NCBI GenBank assembly: GCA_018067325.1
Contig: JAGPUU010000181.1
Location: 1 to 6,520 of the forward strand
Source of the DNA: Amphritea sp.
Lineage (GTDB): Bacteria; Pseudomonadota; Gammaproteobacteria; Pseudomonadales; Balneatricaceae
Reading direction: 5' to 3'
Length of the DNA: 6,520 bases
Shown here piece after piece: positions 5,787-6,520 of the stretch. The position numbers were made by a program, and so were the translations under genes. Position 1 is the first letter of the stretch, and every line of letters starts with the position of its first letter. The notes under the pieces were generated by a model. It did no database searches. It worked only from the letters and a program-made list of their open reading frames with translations, and was not told the origin of the DNA.

Positions 5787-5845
5787 ATTGGCATAAATAG
5801 AGGTAATGCTAAGTCGAACCTATGCTAAGTCGAACCTATGCCAAT
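5787..5845. repeat. Inverted repeat spanning the start of the solute-binding gene
   Basis: ATTGGCATA (5787-5795) and TATGCCAAT (5837-5845) are perfect 9-base complements. The right arm contains the ATG start codon at 5838. The enclosed 41 bases hold the only purine-rich ribosome-binding candidate (AGAGG, 5799-5803) and both tandem units. If it folds in the mRNA it would cover the start codon. One match of this size within 60 bases is about what chance would give in a window this long. Confidence 0.35.
5806..5837 (+). repeat. Two tandem copies of a 16-base unit abutting the start codon
   Basis: The unit ATGCTAAGTCGAACCT occurs twice without any mismatch (5806-5821 and 5822-5837). The first four bases of a third copy, ATGC, are the start codon of the following gene plus one base. 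Perfect identity suggests recent duplication by replication slippage. Because 16 is not a multiple of three, the three ATGs at 5806, 5822 and 5838 lie in three different frames. Only the last opens a long frame. Confidence 0.95.
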
Positions 5846-6520
5846 TAAGCAAACTCCAAAAATCACCACGCTGTTTCAGCTATTGACTCTGTTGCTACTC
5901 TCTTTTTCAGTAAATGCAGAGTTATACCTTACCTCCGATGAACAGAATTGGCTGACGCAGCGCGACCCCATAATCGTGGGTGTTGCGATCATTCCTCCCT
6001 ACCTCTCGAATAAGCTGGATGGTGATACCGTCGAGGGACTGTCGCTTGATTACCTGAAGCTGATGGAAAACTCTTTAGATACTGAGTTTCAGTACCAAAT
6101 TTTTGATAGCTACGGTGCGATGATTGAAGCTGCCAAACAGCGTTCTATTGATGTAGTCTTTGGTGCGACAAATACTGAGCAGCGTAGGCACTATCTTAAT
6201 TTTACGAAGGTGTATTCACATCTGGCGAATAAAATATTTACTCAGAAAGGCAAGTATCAGCAAGCCGAGATGAGTGACTTTAACGGCAAGCGTTTTGCTG
6301 TTCCAAGAGGGACGGCGCTGGTCAGTTATATCAGTAATAACTATCCCGATATTGAGCTTGTTCAGGCTGAAAATCTGCGAGAAGCCTTTAACCTATTAGC
6401 CGCCGGTCAGATTGACGGGGTAGGCTCTTATGCCTCTGCTGGCTACCTTTTCTCTATTTTGGAGGGTATTGATAACATCAGTATCGTGGGTAGTGTCGGC
6501 TTTGATTATCATATCTCTTT
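5838..6520 (+). CDS. Exported family-3 solute-binding domain protein, probably an EvgS/BvgS-like sensor (3' end missing)
   Basis: The frame is open from ATG 5838 to the window edge, about 227 codons. An in-frame TAA at 5826 excludes a longer start. Residues 1-27 form a signal peptide: Lys4 and Lys8, a hydrophobic core TLFQLLTLLLLSFS, and a likely cut after VNA. LTSDEQNWLTQRDPIIVGV (31-49) is the linker-and-strand signature that opens Venus flytrap domains in EvgS/BvgS-type sensors. EGLSLDYLKLM (66-76), SIDVVFGATNTEQRRHYLNFTK (103-124) and GKRFAVPRGTA (150-160) fit a family-3 solute-binding domain. The domain should therefore sit in the periplasm and bind a small ligand. Whether a membrane helix and histidine kinase, GGDEF or EAL domain follow cannot be seen; a free transport-type binding protein remains possible. 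No well-spaced ribosome-binding site precedes the ATG, because two tandem 16-base units intervene. Confidence 0.85.
   Translation, partial: MPIKQTPKITTLFQLLTLLLLSFSVNAELYLTSDEQNWLTQRDPIIVGVAIIPPYLSNKLDGDTVEGLSLDYLKLMENSLDTEFQYQIFDSYGAMIEAAKQRSIDVVFGATNTEQRRHYLNFTKVYSHLANKIFTQKGKYQQAEMSDFNGKRFAVPRGTALVSYISNNYPDIELVQAENLREAFNLLAAGQIDGVGSYASAGYLFSILEGIDNISIVGSVGFDYHIS

Noticed and set aside
4940..5794. Minus-strand open frames opposite the hydrolase gene
   Set aside because: They lie antisense to a complete alpha/beta hydrolase and show no recognisable domain or ribosome-binding site.

Overview
This window looks like an ordinary housekeeping stretch of a gammaproteobacterial chromosome. The block coaBC-dut-algC on the minus strand, divergent from radC-rpmB-rpmG-mutM on the plus strand, combines the order known in Pseudomonas (radC, coaBC/dfp, dut and algC together) with that of E. 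coli (dut, dfp, radC, rpmB, rpmG, mutM). The Dut, CoaBC, L28, L33 and MutM proteins are all close to their E. coli and Pseudomonas counterparts. The moderate base composition and the mixed order suggest a marine Oceanospirillales-type bacterium. That placement is inference; no sequence in the window settles the genus.

Left part, minus strand (1-2329): coaBC, dut and algC run leftward with short gaps (3 and 47 bases) and probably form one transcription unit. CoaBC makes 4'-phosphopantetheine for coenzyme A. Dut removes dUTP and supplies dUMP for thymidylate. AlgC is a phosphomannomutase/phosphoglucomutase feeding sugar nucleotides into surface polysaccharides; only its first 204 codons are present. 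A 237-base divergent spacer (2330-2566) separates coaBC from radC and carries a nested inverted repeat.

Middle, plus strand (2567-4013): radC is best started at ATG 2567 rather than GTG 2561. A 324-base gene-free stretch follows. It holds a palindrome on the radC stop codon, a second small hairpin, a likely rpmB promoter with a GC-rich discriminator, and a leader of about 150 bases. The rpmB-rpmG pair (L28, L33) ends in a clear intrinsic terminator.

Right part, plus strand (4014-6520): mutM (8-oxoguanine DNA glycosylase) overlaps by one base, as TGATG, an alpha/beta hydrolase of the monoacylglycerol-lipase/lysophospholipase type, so the two are probably translationally coupled. After 58 bases comes the N-terminal part of an exported protein with a family-3 solute-binding (Venus flytrap) domain of the kind found in EvgS/BvgS-like sensors; it runs off the window. 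Its start codon directly follows two tandem copies of a 16-base unit, which is the most unusual piece of sequence here.

I found no RNA genes, mobile elements, CRISPR arrays or defence genes, and nothing that I can honestly call a new biological system.
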